64,000 nt of DNA from Planctomycetes bacterium MalM25 (GTDB lineage Bacteria; Planctomycetota; Planctomycetia; Pirellulales; Lacipirellulaceae). The notes beneath the pieces were generated by a model that saw only the letters and a list, made by a program, of their open reading frames with translations, searched no databases and was not told where the DNA came from. The position numbers were made by a program, and so were the translations under genes. Where the stretch lies: assembly GCA_007745835.1 (NCBI GenBank), contig CP036424.1, forward strand, positions 3,211,968 to 3,275,967, read 5' to 3'. This document shows positions 43,413 through 52,132 of the stretch, piece after piece. How positions within the stretch are numbered: position 1 is the stretch's first letter; each line of letters starts with the position of its first letter.

Positions 43413-43871
43413 GTGATCATCATCTCCGCCATGAGCGATCGCCGCGTGATCGGCGCCGGGGAGGGCATGCCCTGGAGCGTGCCCGAGGAGTACCAGCGGT
43501 ACCTCGATACCGTCGCGAGTAGCACCGTGATCTTCGGACGCAGGTCGTACGAGATCTTTGGCGCGGACCTCGATAAGTCGGAGCTGATCGTCGTGACCCG
43601 ACGGCCGGCGATCGAGGGCGTCCGGACGGCGGCTTCGCTCGACGAGGCGCTCCGCTTGGCTGAGTTGAGCCCGGGAGAGACCTTCGTCGCGGGCGGGGCG
43701 TCGCTTTACGAACAAGCGATCGCGTTGGCCGACCGGATGTTCCTCAGCACCATCCGCGGCGACTACGAAGGGGATGCGTACTTTCCGGACTTCGACCACT
43801 CCGATTGGAGGGTCAAACGATCCGAGGAACACGAGCGTTACGTCTTCCGCGAATGGGTGCGGAACGTATAG
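43413..43871 (+). CDS. folA: Dihydrofolate reductase
   Basis: Reduces dihydrofolate with NADPH for thymidylate and purine synthesis. The 152 residues show MIIISAMSDRRVIGAGEGMP with PWSVPEEY (the active-site helix, with Glu where many have Asp), VIFGRRSYEIFG (NADPH loop), ELIVVTRRP, FVAGGASLYEQAI and YEGDAYFPDFD. The start is GTG at 43413. Compared with E. coli it lacks the classic LP-x-D motif, so it sits in a diverged branch. No thymidylate synthase is nearby. Confidence 0.9.
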   Translation: MIIISAMSDRRVIGAGEGMPWSVPEEYQRYLDTVASSTVIFGRRSYEIFGADLDKSELIVVTRRPAIEGVRTAASLDEALRLAELSPGETFVAGGASLYEQAIALADRMFLSTIRGDYEGDAYFPDFDHSDWRVKRSEEHERYVFREWVRNV

Positions 43872-43889
43872 CTCAATCAAGCCAGTCGG

Positions 43890-43909
43890 CCCGACCAAAC
43901 TTGGTCGGG
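43890..43909. terminator. Hairpin CCCGACCAA/TTGGTCGGG between convergent genes
   Basis: A nine-base perfect inverted repeat with a 2-base centre, between folA and arsC (convergent). There is no long T-run, so it is a weak bidirectional terminator candidate. Confidence 0.5.
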
Positions 43910-43928
43910 GTTACTGCCTTCGTTCTGC

Positions 43929-44339
43929 TCACTTCCCCAGGTAGCCCGCGATCTTCGTTTTGATCTCATCGCGGACCCGGCGAAAGAAAACCATCTGCTC
44001 CTCCTCCGAGCCGGTCGCGTCGGCCGGGTCGTCGAAGGGCCAGTGGAGCGTCTCCGCCGCGTTCGGGAAGATGGGGCACGCCTCGCGGGCGTTATCGCAC
44101 ACGGTGATCGCCAGGTCGAACGACTCGCCGGCGAACTCATCGACCGATTGGCTCTGCGCGTCGGACAGGTCGAGCCCCAACTCGCCGGCCGCCTTGATCG
44201 CGAGCGGGTGGACGTAGCCCGACGGCTTCGACCCGGCCGAGCGGGCCTCCCAGGCGCCCGCGCCCAGGTCGTTCCACAACGCCTCGGCCATCTGGGAGCG
44301 GCACGAGTTGCCGGTGCAAAGGATGAGGACGCGTCTCAT
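43929..44339 (-). CDS. arsC: Arsenate reductase / low-molecular-weight phosphatase family
   Basis: About 136 residues from ATG 44339. The phosphatase-like loop CTGNSCRSQ (C8 to R14) is at the N-terminus. DLAITVCDNAREACPIF, near 70-86, supplies the second and third Cys of thioredoxin-coupled ArsC. The C-terminus is WPFDDPADATGSEEEQMV. It reduces arsenate to arsenite in the cytoplasm. The aquaporin gene lies 13 bases upstream in the same direction, a pairing known from aqpS-arsC loci in which arsenite leaves through the channel. Confidence 0.9.
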   Translation of the reverse strand: MRRVLILCTGNSCRSQMAEALWNDLGAGAWEARSAGSKPSGYVHPLAIKAAGELGLDLSDAQSQSVDEFAGESFDLAITVCDNAREACPIFPNAAETLHWPFDDPADATGSEEEQMVFFRRVRDEIKTKIAGYLGK

Positions 44340-44352
44340 GTGGCGTAGGGGG

Positions 44353-45018
44353 TCAGTCGGAGGACTCGGTCGGTTCTTCACTGCGGAGGCAGTTTGTCAC
44401 GATCGCCGCGAGGATTCCACCGGCCACCGGGGCGGCCAGGTACATCCAGAGGTGTTGCGTCTGCCCGCTGATCACCGCCGGTCCGAACGAGCGAGCCGGG
44501 TTCATCGAGGCGCCGCTGATCGGCCCGCCGACGAAGACGTCGAGGCCGACCGTGCCGCCGATCGCCAGGCCGGCGAGGATCCCCTCGGCCCGCCCCGCCG
44601 TCGTCACCCCGAGGGCGACGAACACTAAGAAGAAAGTCAGGATCACCTCGAGGATGAATGACTGCGTGACGTTCCCGTCAAGCGGCATCGTGGCGCCCAG
44701 CCCCGTAACGCCCGGATAGATCGCTTTGAGCGAAGCGCTGGCGGCGAGGGCGCCGATGCACTGCGCTGCGATGTAAGGACCGACGTCCTGCGCCGGGAAA
44801 CGCTTCGCCACGCACGCCGCGATCGTCACCGCCGGGTTGAGGTGCGCTCCGGAGATGTCGCCCAACGCGTAGATCATCGCCATCACCACGAGGCCGAACA
44901 CCAACGCGACGCCGACCAGCGAGACCGATCCGTCGGTCACTCCGTCCACGATGATGGCCCCCGTTCCTGCGAACACGAGGGCGTAGGTTCCGATCGCTTC
45001 GGCGAGATAGCGTTTCAT
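44353..45018 (-). CDS. MIP-family aquaporin / aquaglyceroporin
   Basis: About 221 residues from ATG 45018 with six membrane helices. Two NPA boxes: NPA at 61-63 (SGAHLNPAVT) and 173-175 (SGASMNPARSF). R176 is the selectivity-filter arginine. The context with arsC suggests an arsenite efflux route as in rhizobial aqpS, though the filter residues cannot settle it. Good GC composition and tight spacing argue for a two-gene operon. Confidence 0.93.
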   Translation of the reverse strand: MKRYLAEAIGTYALVFAGTGAIIVDGVTDGSVSLVGVALVFGLVVMAMIYALGDISGAHLNPAVTIAACVAKRFPAQDVGPYIAAQCIGALAASASLKAIYPGVTGLGATMPLDGNVTQSFILEVILTFFLVFVALGVTTAGRAEGILAGLAIGGTVGLDVFVGGPISGASMNPARSFGPAVISGQTQHLWMYLAAPVAGGILAAIVTNCLRSEEPTESSD

Positions 45019-45121
45019 GGCGGGGCTCCGGAGATGAGGGGCCCGGGCGGTCTGCCGGGGCTGATGGCCCCAAAAACTATCCGATCCCGCCATCGCCTGT
45101 CTGCGCCGATCCGCAAACCGT

Positions 45122-48100
45122 TTACGCCTTGGCGCGAGCTCGCTTCGGCATCGCCATCGCCACGAGGCCGATCAAGCAGATCACCAGCTGGCTGGCGATG
45201 AAGTAGAGCATGTACTGGGCGGTCGGGCTGTCGTTCCCGCCGTACGCGTGCAGGCCGACGCCCAGCTCGTTCACCCCGAACCAGCTCCAGGTCGTCACGA
45301 TGTTGCCGAACACCGCGAAGGTCGCGAGGCCCAAAGGACCGATCAGCTTCCCCCAGCGGGCGTGCAGCACCAAGGCGTTCCACAGCACGATGATCAGGGC
45401 GCCGTTCTCCTTCGGGTCCCACCCCCAGAACCGCCCCCACGAGTCGTCCGCCCACAGGCCGCCCAGCACGGTGCCGACGAAACTGAACAGCATCGCGAAG
45501 CAGAGCATGCCGTAGACGATTCCCGAAACGACTCGACCCGCCTCCGAGCCGCTCAGCTCTCGGTCGAAATCCAGCAGCCACATCAGCAGGTACAGAATCC
45601 CGAACGCCCCGGCGATGTAGACCGTGGCGTAGCCAAACGTCACGCAGACGACGTGCGTGGCCAGCCAGAACTGGGTGTCGAGCACCGCCTGCAACACCGT
45701 GAAGGTGTCGCCGTCGAGCGACAGGTAGTGAGCCACCACTAGCGTGGCAAAGCCAATCGCCGAGGCCGCCGCGCTGCCGAGTCCCATCCGATAAATCGCC
45801 TCGATCGCCATGCCCAGGAGCACGGCGCCCCAGCCGATGAAGATCGCGGTCGTGTAGAGGTTCGTCACGGGCGGGCGTCCGGAGATGTAGATCCGGCTGA
45901 TCAGGGCGAACGTGTGAACCAGCAGCGTGACGACGATCACCGCCGTCGCGCACCGCCCCAGAGTGCGAGGCAGAGTCGCCCCCCCCTGCCCCAGCCACCC
46001 GCAGCAGGCGAGCACGAACGCGACGAGGTACATCACCGCGCAGTAGTAGAACGGGCTGAAGGCGGAGAAGGCGTGCTCGAAGCGGACCTTGCCCGCGTCG
46101 AGGCGTTCGGCCGGCGCGAGACTCGCCAACGCTTCGGGCGCCGCTTGGAGGCTCCGCTGGTATTTCTCGAGGGCGGCTTCCAAGTCGGTCAGGCGATCCG
46201 CGAAGGCCTCCGCGTCCTCGTCGGCGTAGGCCACCAGCGCCCGCGACCACGCCACGCCCGCCGGTTCGGGCGGCAGCCCCTGGGTGCGACGCAACAGGTT
46301 CATGAGCTCGTTCTCGAAGAGCGTGGTCCACTCCCCCTCGGCCTTGCCCGGGGGCACGACCCGCACGGCGCCGCTGCGGCGGAGCACTTGCACCATCGAC
46401 TGGGCCCGCATGAGCTGCTCGCGGATGCCTTCGTCCTCGGTGCTGCTGAAGTTGGGCGTGCCGAAGGCGGTCACCAGTTGGCGGAGCGACATGATCTTCT
46501 GCCGCAGAGCGAGCGTCTTGTCCTGGACGAGCGTCAGCGGCTCCGTCGCCGGCCCCCCCTGCTCCGCCTGTTTGATCCGTAGGTACTGCTGATGGGCCTT
46601 ATCGAGCAGCCCCTCGGTCTTGCCCGGGTCGGCCATCACCTCGGCGTAGCTGTAGCGGAACGAGCCCGGGCGGGGCTCGAGGTCGAGCGCGTCGAGCAGT
46701 TCGAGGTTCTCGATGCGGAAGACGCGGTGGTCGCGCCAGCCGTCGCGCCCCGACAGCGTGTCGAGCAACCACTCGGTCGCCGGCACACGCGGCGCGTCCT
46801 CATCCTCATCAGCCGGCAGCACTTCCTGCCGGGCGCTGAAGTGCTGCAGCGTGTGCCGGGCGAGGGTGTCGATCGGCTTGATGCGTCCCCCCTCGGCGAC
46901 CGGCAGGGAGCCGAAGCGCTGAACCGCCATCTGGTTCGGCTCGTCGGTCACGGGCCGCGCCTTGCCGCCGAGGTAGGCGATCGTGACCAGGGCCGCGAGG
47001 GCCGGGCCCCAGACCGTTGGCCGTTTCCACAGCTCGGGCGACAACCAGCCGGGCGGGTCCGCCGCGGGGCCGTCCAACTTGGCCGCCTTCCGTTTCGCTT
47101 CCTCGACACGGCGGCGGGCGAAGCGGCCGAGCGTGATCAGGAAGTGCGCCAGCATGCCGAGTCCGACGAACACGCAACTCACGTAGGGGATCATCCAGCC
47201 GCCGTTGGTGACCACCTGCAAGACGGTCGCCTCGACCGGGCCGCGGGTGTCGAAACTCGATTGATAGATCGTGTCGCCCGCGTAGCGGAGCGGGTTGTTC
47301 ATCCAGATCTTCACCGGCCGCTCCACGCCGCGCGACGGGTCGGTCAACACGACGTCCGACGAGTAGTTCTTGGCCATCTCGGTGCCGACGTACTTGTCGA
47401 AGCGGAAGTCGTTCAGCGTGATCGAATACGGCTTGTAGGTCCGCTCGAAACGGAGCTCAACCTCGTGCGTCTGGTCATCGATGGCGATTGGCTGAGGACG
47501 CAGTCCGGTCATCCGACCGTCGGCCCCGATCTGGAACGACGACGATACGAGCCACACGCCGAGCGACTCACCCGACTCCTTATCGAGCGGCTCGACGTAC
47601 GCGGACGGCAGGTTCACGCCCGCGTCTCTCGACACGCCGGAGACCGACTTAGCGGGCTCCGCCATTGTCTCGAGGCCCGCGCCGGCGGTCGCCGGGTTGT
47701 CGCCCCGCACGGGGACGAGGCGTGAGGCGCCCTCGTAGCTTGTCACGCGCAGGTCGAACGGCAGGTCGTCGTGCCGGATCGGCTCGCCTGCTTTGACCGC
47801 CGCGGTGAGCATCGACGCCGGCACGGCGGTGACGCGGGTGGCGTCGCCCTCGTCGGTCGAGACCGCCAGTTCGAACGAGCGGATGTCGTCGACGTAGTTG
47901 ACGGTCGCTCCCTCGGGGATGCGCATCTGCCCCTCGACGGCGGAGAGGTGGGTCACCAGTTCGCCGATCATCAGCAGCCCGACCCCCGCGTGCAGCAGCA
48001 CGATCCCGGCGCGCTGCTTGAACACCAACCAGCAACCGAGGAAGGTCAGGACCGCGGCGCCGCCGCTCTTGGTCAGCTCCCAAACGATCCGCATGCCGGC

Positions 48101-48811
48101 GTCGTCGGGGCCGACCGAGGGGTTCGCGTAGAGGTAGACCGCCACCCCGAGCAACAGCGTGGTCAGAGCCGTCGCCAGCCACCACTCGGCGGGGCGGAGC
48201 TTGCCGACCTTGTTCATCGACCACCAGACACCGCCCAACGCGACGCCCGCCAGCAGCGCGCGGAGCGCTTGCCAGAGGCCGTCGCAGAACTCGCTGGAGA
48301 GCTGGCCCTTGAGCGACTGATCCATGCCCGTACCGATGACGCCGACCGTCGCCGCAATGCCCGCCGCCAGAACGCCGAGCCCGAGCGTCAGCCGGCCGCC
48401 GCGCGCGGCCGCCTTGAAGCGGAGCGCGTGGGCCGCCAACAAGTTGGCGAACATCAGCGAGCCGAGCAGCAGCCCGCCCGGGAACCAGAAGCTCCCCTCG
48501 ATCGGCCGAGCCTCCCCCTTGGTGAACACCAACAGCAGGCGATTGAACGCCTGGTACTCGAACTGGGCGAACCACACGCGGAAGTAGCCGCCATCCCATC
48601 CGTCGCCGTTCACGACGAACCAGATGTCGTGATCGACCTGAGCGAGCGTGCCGACGAAGACCAGCACGATCGTCAGCGCGAACAACACGACCGTCAGCCG
48701 CAGCGACGCAAGCGCGTCGAGCCAGCCGTAGCTCCGCTTCGGCTGGCGGCGGGCCTCGCTCGGAGCCGACGAGGGGGCGTCGGCGCCGCTGGCGGCGTTG
48801 GCGGGGGGCAT
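45122..48811 (-). CDS. ResB-CcsA fusion cytochrome c biogenesis protein
   Basis: About 1229 residues from ATG 48811 fuse the two halves of System II haem delivery. The ResB/Ccs1 part has several helices near 30-350 (SLRLTVVLFALTIVLVFVGT and LVFKQRAGIVLLHAGVGLLM) and a large periplasmic domain. From about 960 the CcsA part has helices and the haem-binding WGxxWxWD motif (DDSWGRFWGWDPKENGALI) with VTTWSWFGVNELG. The middle contains RIKPIDTLARHTLQHFSARQ, the planctomycete extra region. It follows an envelope lipoprotein gene by 41 bases. Confidence 0.95.
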   Translation of the reverse strand: MPPANAASGADAPSSAPSEARRQPKRSYGWLDALASLRLTVVLFALTIVLVFVGTLAQVDHDIWFVVNGDGWDGGYFRVWFAQFEYQAFNRLLLVFTKGEARPIEGSFWFPGGLLLGSLMFANLLAAHALRFKAAARGGRLTLGLGVLAAGIAATVGVIGTGMDQSLKGQLSSEFCDGLWQALRALLAGVALGGVWWSMNKVGKLRPAEWWLATALTTLLLGVAVYLYANPSVGPDDAGMRIVWELTKSGGAAVLTFLGCWLVFKQRAGIVLLHAGVGLLMIGELVTHLSAVEGQMRIPEGATVNYVDDIRSFELAVSTDEGDATRVTAVPASMLTAAVKAGEPIRHDDLPFDLRVTSYEGASRLVPVRGDNPATAGAGLETMAEPAKSVSGVSRDAGVNLPSAYVEPLDKESGESLGVWLVSSSFQIGADGRMTGLRPQPIAIDDQTHEVELRFERTYKPYSITLNDFRFDKYVGTEMAKNYSSDVVLTDPSRGVERPVKIWMNNPLRYAGDTIYQSSFDTRGPVEATVLQVVTNGGWMIPYVSCVFVGLGMLAHFLITLGRFARRRVEEAKRKAAKLDGPAADPPGWLSPELWKRPTVWGPALAALVTIAYLGGKARPVTDEPNQMAVQRFGSLPVAEGGRIKPIDTLARHTLQHFSARQEVLPADEDEDAPRVPATEWLLDTLSGRDGWRDHRVFRIENLELLDALDLEPRPGSFRYSYAEVMADPGKTEGLLDKAHQQYLRIKQAEQGGPATEPLTLVQDKTLALRQKIMSLRQLVTAFGTPNFSSTEDEGIREQLMRAQSMVQVLRRSGAVRVVPPGKAEGEWTTLFENELMNLLRRTQGLPPEPAGVAWSRALVAYADEDAEAFADRLTDLEAALEKYQRSLQAAPEALASLAPAERLDAGKVRFEHAFSAFSPFYYCAVMYLVAFVLACCGWLGQGGATLPRTLGRCATAVIVVTLLVHTFALISRIYISGRPPVTNLYTTAIFIGWGAVLLGMAIEAIYRMGLGSAAASAIGFATLVVAHYLSLDGDTFTVLQAVLDTQFWLATHVVCVTFGYATVYIAGAFGILYLLMWLLDFDRELSGSEAGRVVSGIVYGMLCFAMLFSFVGTVLGGLWADDSWGRFWGWDPKENGALIIVLWNALVLHARWGKLIGPLGLATFAVFGNIVTTWSWFGVNELGVGLHAYGGNDSPTAQYMLYFIASQLVICLIGLVAMAMPKRARAKA

Positions 48812-48852
48812 CGTCGTCACAGGACGTGTCCTGTTAAAGGAGAAGGCGGTGG

Positions 48853-49926
48853 CTACAGCGACAGCGTGTCGAGCCAGCCGCGGAACGCTTCGCGTTGTCC
48901 GGCGACCTCGTCGCCCGGGCCGCGGATCTTGAAGAACCAGGCCAACTCGCCCCGCACAACCATCGCCGCGTAGGTCGTCTCGTCCGGGCCGACGAACTCG
49001 AAGTAGCGGCCCGGCTCTCCGAGCAGCGTGATCGCTTCGCTCTCGGCGTCGAGATCCTCTTGGGTGGTCGGGGGCAGCTTCACCTCGCCGCGCCAGCGGT
49101 TGGCGTTGCCGAGCGGATCGCCCATCTGGCCGGCCGCCGCGAAGGCGAACGCGGTCACCTCGGCCCCGCCCGGCGTGCGGAACGACGCCTTGCGCATCGA
49201 GGAGACCTCGCCATCGTTCCAACCGTCGGGCGTCTCGTACTTCAACTCGTTTCGAGACGGCGGGCGCGCCGCGGGCGGTTTCGCCGGCGCGGCGCGGCCG
49301 GCGAACGGCGGCATGCCCCCGCCATCAAACCAGCCGGTCTGGTCGAGCAGCACGGCGCCGTCGGCAACGTCGTCGATCGGAGTGACCGCCTCAACGAGCC
49401 CGTCGGCATCGACCGGCGGCCGGCCGATCTGGCCGAGCCAGCGATTCACGTTGTCCAGCACCTGGGCGTCCCACTCGTCGACGAGGCCCAGACCGATCAC
49501 GCTCAGCTCGATCGGCTCGCCCCCCTCCGATCCGGGGATCATGAGTGTCGCCAGCCGCATCCCGCCGCCCGACTGCTCGGTCCAACCCTCGGGCGTTTCC
49601 CAAGTCGGCTTGGTCCCCTCGAAGCGGATCGATTTCAAGTACGCCCCGATCGACTCGCTCACGGGGTCGAGCGCGGCGCGCGGGCCGATCGCCTTGAAGA
49701 ACCAGGCCTGGTCCGGCCCGGGCACGATGGCGGCGAGCATCCGGTCGGTCGGCTCGCCGGTGCGTTCCGCCACGGGCTTCGCTGGCGGAGGGGACTCGTC
49801 GCTCGGCTTCGCGATTCGGTATGTCTTGATCTCGTCGGCGGGGCGGCAGCCGATCGTCGCGCAGAACGCCGCGAGGAGGGCGAGCGAGATCCGGGCGCCA
49901 TGAGGGCGAGGGTTGGGTGCGTGCAT
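48853..49926 (-). CDS. Lipoprotein with two repeats of one domain
   Basis: The 357 residues have a lipobox (AAFCATIGC near 20-27). Two related domains follow: WETPEGWTEQSGGGMRLATL at about 105-124 and KYETPDGWNDGEVSSMRKAS at about 230-250. Each is followed by a 'NVNRWLGQIGRPP' or 'NANRWRGEVKLPP' segment, and AWFFKAIGP and AWFFKIRGP recur at the ends. It therefore arose by tandem duplication. The function is unknown. The gene lies immediately upstream of the ResB-CcsA fusion, so a role in cytochrome c maturation is possible. Confidence 0.82.
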   Translation of the reverse strand: MHAPNPRPHGARISLALLAAFCATIGCRPADEIKTYRIAKPSDESPPPAKPVAERTGEPTDRMLAAIVPGPDQAWFFKAIGPRAALDPVSESIGAYLKSIRFEGTKPTWETPEGWTEQSGGGMRLATLMIPGSEGGEPIELSVIGLGLVDEWDAQVLDNVNRWLGQIGRPPVDADGLVEAVTPIDDVADGAVLLDQTGWFDGGGMPPFAGRAAPAKPPAARPPSRNELKYETPDGWNDGEVSSMRKASFRTPGGAEVTAFAFAAAGQMGDPLGNANRWRGEVKLPPTTQEDLDAESEAITLLGEPGRYFEFVGPDETTYAAMVVRGELAWFFKIRGPGDEVAGQREAFRGWLDTLSL

Positions 49927-50004
49927 CCCCCCATCGTACGACGCCCGACCACAGCAGGCCTAGCCGAGGAGGTCGCTTAAGGGTGCGTCAGGCGGTCGCA
50001 CCCA

Positions 50005-51378
50005 TCAGCCCCCGAAGATGCCGGCAAGGCTCTCGATGAGGGCGCTGTTGAAGCTGAAGGGCTGGTCCCAAGCCCACATGCTCTGGATGAGGTCCATCGC
50101 CATAAGGCCGCAGAGCAGCATGGTCAGCATGCTGGCTCCGAGGATGCCGACGATCCAGCCCGGGAACGAGACCTCTTCGGCGGCCGCCACGGCGACCGGC
50201 GCCGCGGCCGCTTCACCGCCCAGGCCGCCGCCCGAGAACCCGTCGTCGAACCCGCCGGCGGCGTCGTCGTCATCGACGGACTCGAATCCGGGGAGGTCCT
50301 CCTCTTCCTCGCTGATCTCCTCGAGGGCGACGATCTGCGAGCTGTCCTCTTCGTCGTCGTCCGAGTCGTCGCTCGGCGTGAGCTGAAAGTCCTCGCCACC
50401 CAGGCCCGAAGAGGCCGATCCGGCGTTCGACGGGGACGAGCCGGCCGCCGACAGGGCGGCCAGGTCGAGCTGCGAGCCGATCGCCGATCCGCCGCCCAGA
50501 TCCAGAGCGACTTCGTCCAGCGCGAAACCGCTGTCGGATGGGGAGAGATTGATACCGCTGTCGCTGCTCGCCAGGTCGCCGCCCGAGTCGTCCGAGCCGC
50601 CGAGCACGAGGTCGTCGTCCTCGTCCGCGGCGAGGTCGATCGCGTCGAGGCCCGACAGGCCCGAAACGTTGCTCACGCCGGAGAGAGAGGGGTTGGAGCC
50701 GTTGTCCTCACCGCCCCCCAAGATGTCGGAGCCGGCGTTGCTGCCGGAGAGATCGAGCTCGAGGTCTTCCAACTCCAAGTCGCTCGTTGCGGCGGCGTCG
50801 CCCGCGTTGGAGACCTTGCTCGCCTCGCCGTCCAAATCGAGTTCGAGCTCTTCGATGTTATCGAACGATCCACCGGCGGCGGGAGCCTCGGGGGGGTCGG
50901 ACCCGACCACGTCGCTCGCGGCGGCGAGTTCCAGGTCGTCTTCGAGCGACAGCTCGCTCTTGCCGATGATCGTGCTCTGCGGGTGGGGCATGCCCCCTTC
51001 GAGTTCTTGGTCGCCCGTCAAGAGGATCGACTCGGCGTCGTCGCCGTCGCCGAGCGGCTCGATCGACAGGTCGATCATGTCGTCGTCGAGTTCCAGGTCG
51101 TCGCCTGCCGAGGCGGCCGCCGGCTCGGGCGTTGGGGGCCCGTCGTCGCCGGGCATGGCGAGGGCCAGATCGCTCTCACCGCCCAGGGCGAGGTCGTCGT
51201 CCCCTTCGGACGGCACGCCCTCGGCCTCGAGCTTCTCGATCTCCTCGGTGCGGAACTTCCAGCTGGCGCCGTCGCGGTACGCGCGGAGGTCGCCCGCCTC
51301 ACGGAGGTGGTTGAGCCGCTCCTTGGTGAGCCCGAGGCGGGTGGCGGCGTCGTCGAGGCTGATGAACTTCTGCGACAT
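50005..51378 (-). CDS. HTH-domain protein with acidic repeats and membrane helix
   Basis: About 457 residues from ATG 51378. The N-terminal 55 residues form an excisionase/MerR-like helix-turn-helix (MSQKFISLDDAATRLGLTKE, RLNHLREAGDLRAYRDGASW). A long acidic low-complexity part (60-375) carries repeats such as ELELDLDGEASK, DLELEDLELDLSGS and DLVLGGSDDSG. One hydrophobic helix pair is near the C-terminus (FPGWIVGILGASMLTMLLCG). DNA- or protein-binding at a membrane is a hypothesis. It belongs to an operon with 51440-51922 and 48853-49926. Confidence 0.75.
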   Translation of the reverse strand: MSQKFISLDDAATRLGLTKERLNHLREAGDLRAYRDGASWKFRTEEIEKLEAEGVPSEGDDDLALGGESDLALAMPGDDGPPTPEPAAASAGDDLELDDDMIDLSIEPLGDGDDAESILLTGDQELEGGMPHPQSTIIGKSELSLEDDLELAAASDVVGSDPPEAPAAGGSFDNIEELELDLDGEASKVSNAGDAAATSDLELEDLELDLSGSNAGSDILGGGEDNGSNPSLSGVSNVSGLSGLDAIDLAADEDDDLVLGGSDDSGGDLASSDSGINLSPSDSGFALDEVALDLGGGSAIGSQLDLAALSAAGSSPSNAGSASSGLGGEDFQLTPSDDSDDDEEDSSQIVALEEISEEEEDLPGFESVDDDDAAGGFDDGFSGGGLGGEAAAAPVAVAAAEEVSFPGWIVGILGASMLTMLLCGLMAMDLIQSMWAWDQPFSFNSALIESLAGIFGG

Positions 51379-51439
51379 GGCGTGTTGGATATCGGGCGGC
51401 TGGCGCTGGCGAACCCACCCCACTCGGGGAGAGCGACCG

Positions 51440-51922
51440 CTAGCGGGCCTCCTCAAGCATCGCTTGGATGTCTTTCGGGGCCGGGTTGCTGCTGTTGAAC
51501 TGTTCCAACCGGAGGTCGGCGGAGAGGCTCCGGATCGACTTCAGCATAATCTGTCCCGAGCCCGAGTCGATGTGGTAAACAGCGAAGACTTGGCGGACTG
51601 GGTCAAAAAACAGGGCGGTGTGCGGGCCATTCGGGTTCTCCAGGATCCGCCAGTCGATCGGGGCTCGGGCCGGCGGCGCGGCCGTTGTGACCGTTGCGAC
51701 CGGACCGGGCTCGAAGCTCGGCGATGGCAGGGGCACGCCCCCGACCGGCGGCTGAGGCGTGGAGGGCGACCGTTCGGGCGCGGCTTGGGCCGGGACAGCG
51801 GCCGGTTGCTCCGCCCTCGGCTTGGGGGGCCAGGGGAAACTCTGGGCCAGCGCCAGGGTCGCCACGGCCAGCACGCCGAGGATCGCCAGTAGGCTGCGAG
51901 GGACGCCGGTTTCGGGGCGCAT
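51440..51922 (-). CDS. Secreted or membrane-anchored protein of unknown function
   Basis: About 160 residues from ATG 51922. It has one hydrophobic stretch near the N-terminus (RSLLAILGVLAVATLALA), a Pro-rich segment (about 28-75) and a folded C-terminal part (WRILENPNGPHTALFFDPVR, then IMLKSIRSLSADLRLEQFN). I recognise no family. It is first in a line with the HTH/acidic protein 61 bases away. Confidence 0.65.
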   Translation of the reverse strand: MRPETGVPRSLLAILGVLAVATLALAQSFPWPPKPRAEQPAAVPAQAAPERSPSTPQPPVGGVPLPSPSFEPGPVATVTTAAPPARAPIDWRILENPNGPHTALFFDPVRQVFAVYHIDSGSGQIMLKSIRSLSADLRLEQFNSSNPAPKDIQAMLEEAR

Positions 51923-52132
51923 CAGGGGGCTCCTTCCTAAATGATGTCGCGGTCGGGGTATCCACTCATGACGAACACCCCCGGTCTCGACCGATTCTAG
52001 ACCGCGAACGCCACCCCATCCACACGGCCGCATCGTGCCTCGGGACGCTTTCCAAACGAGGCGGGGCCGTTTAGCTTTGGGCGCAAGCCGTCAAAAACTC
52101 CCACCCGCGACGCCCCGCCCGGGGCCAGCCCC

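Noticed and set aside
48812-49222. N-terminal extension of the ResB-CcsA fusion
   Set aside because: It overlaps the upstream lipoprotein gene and looks like shadow sequence; the ATG at 48811 gives a normal ResB start.
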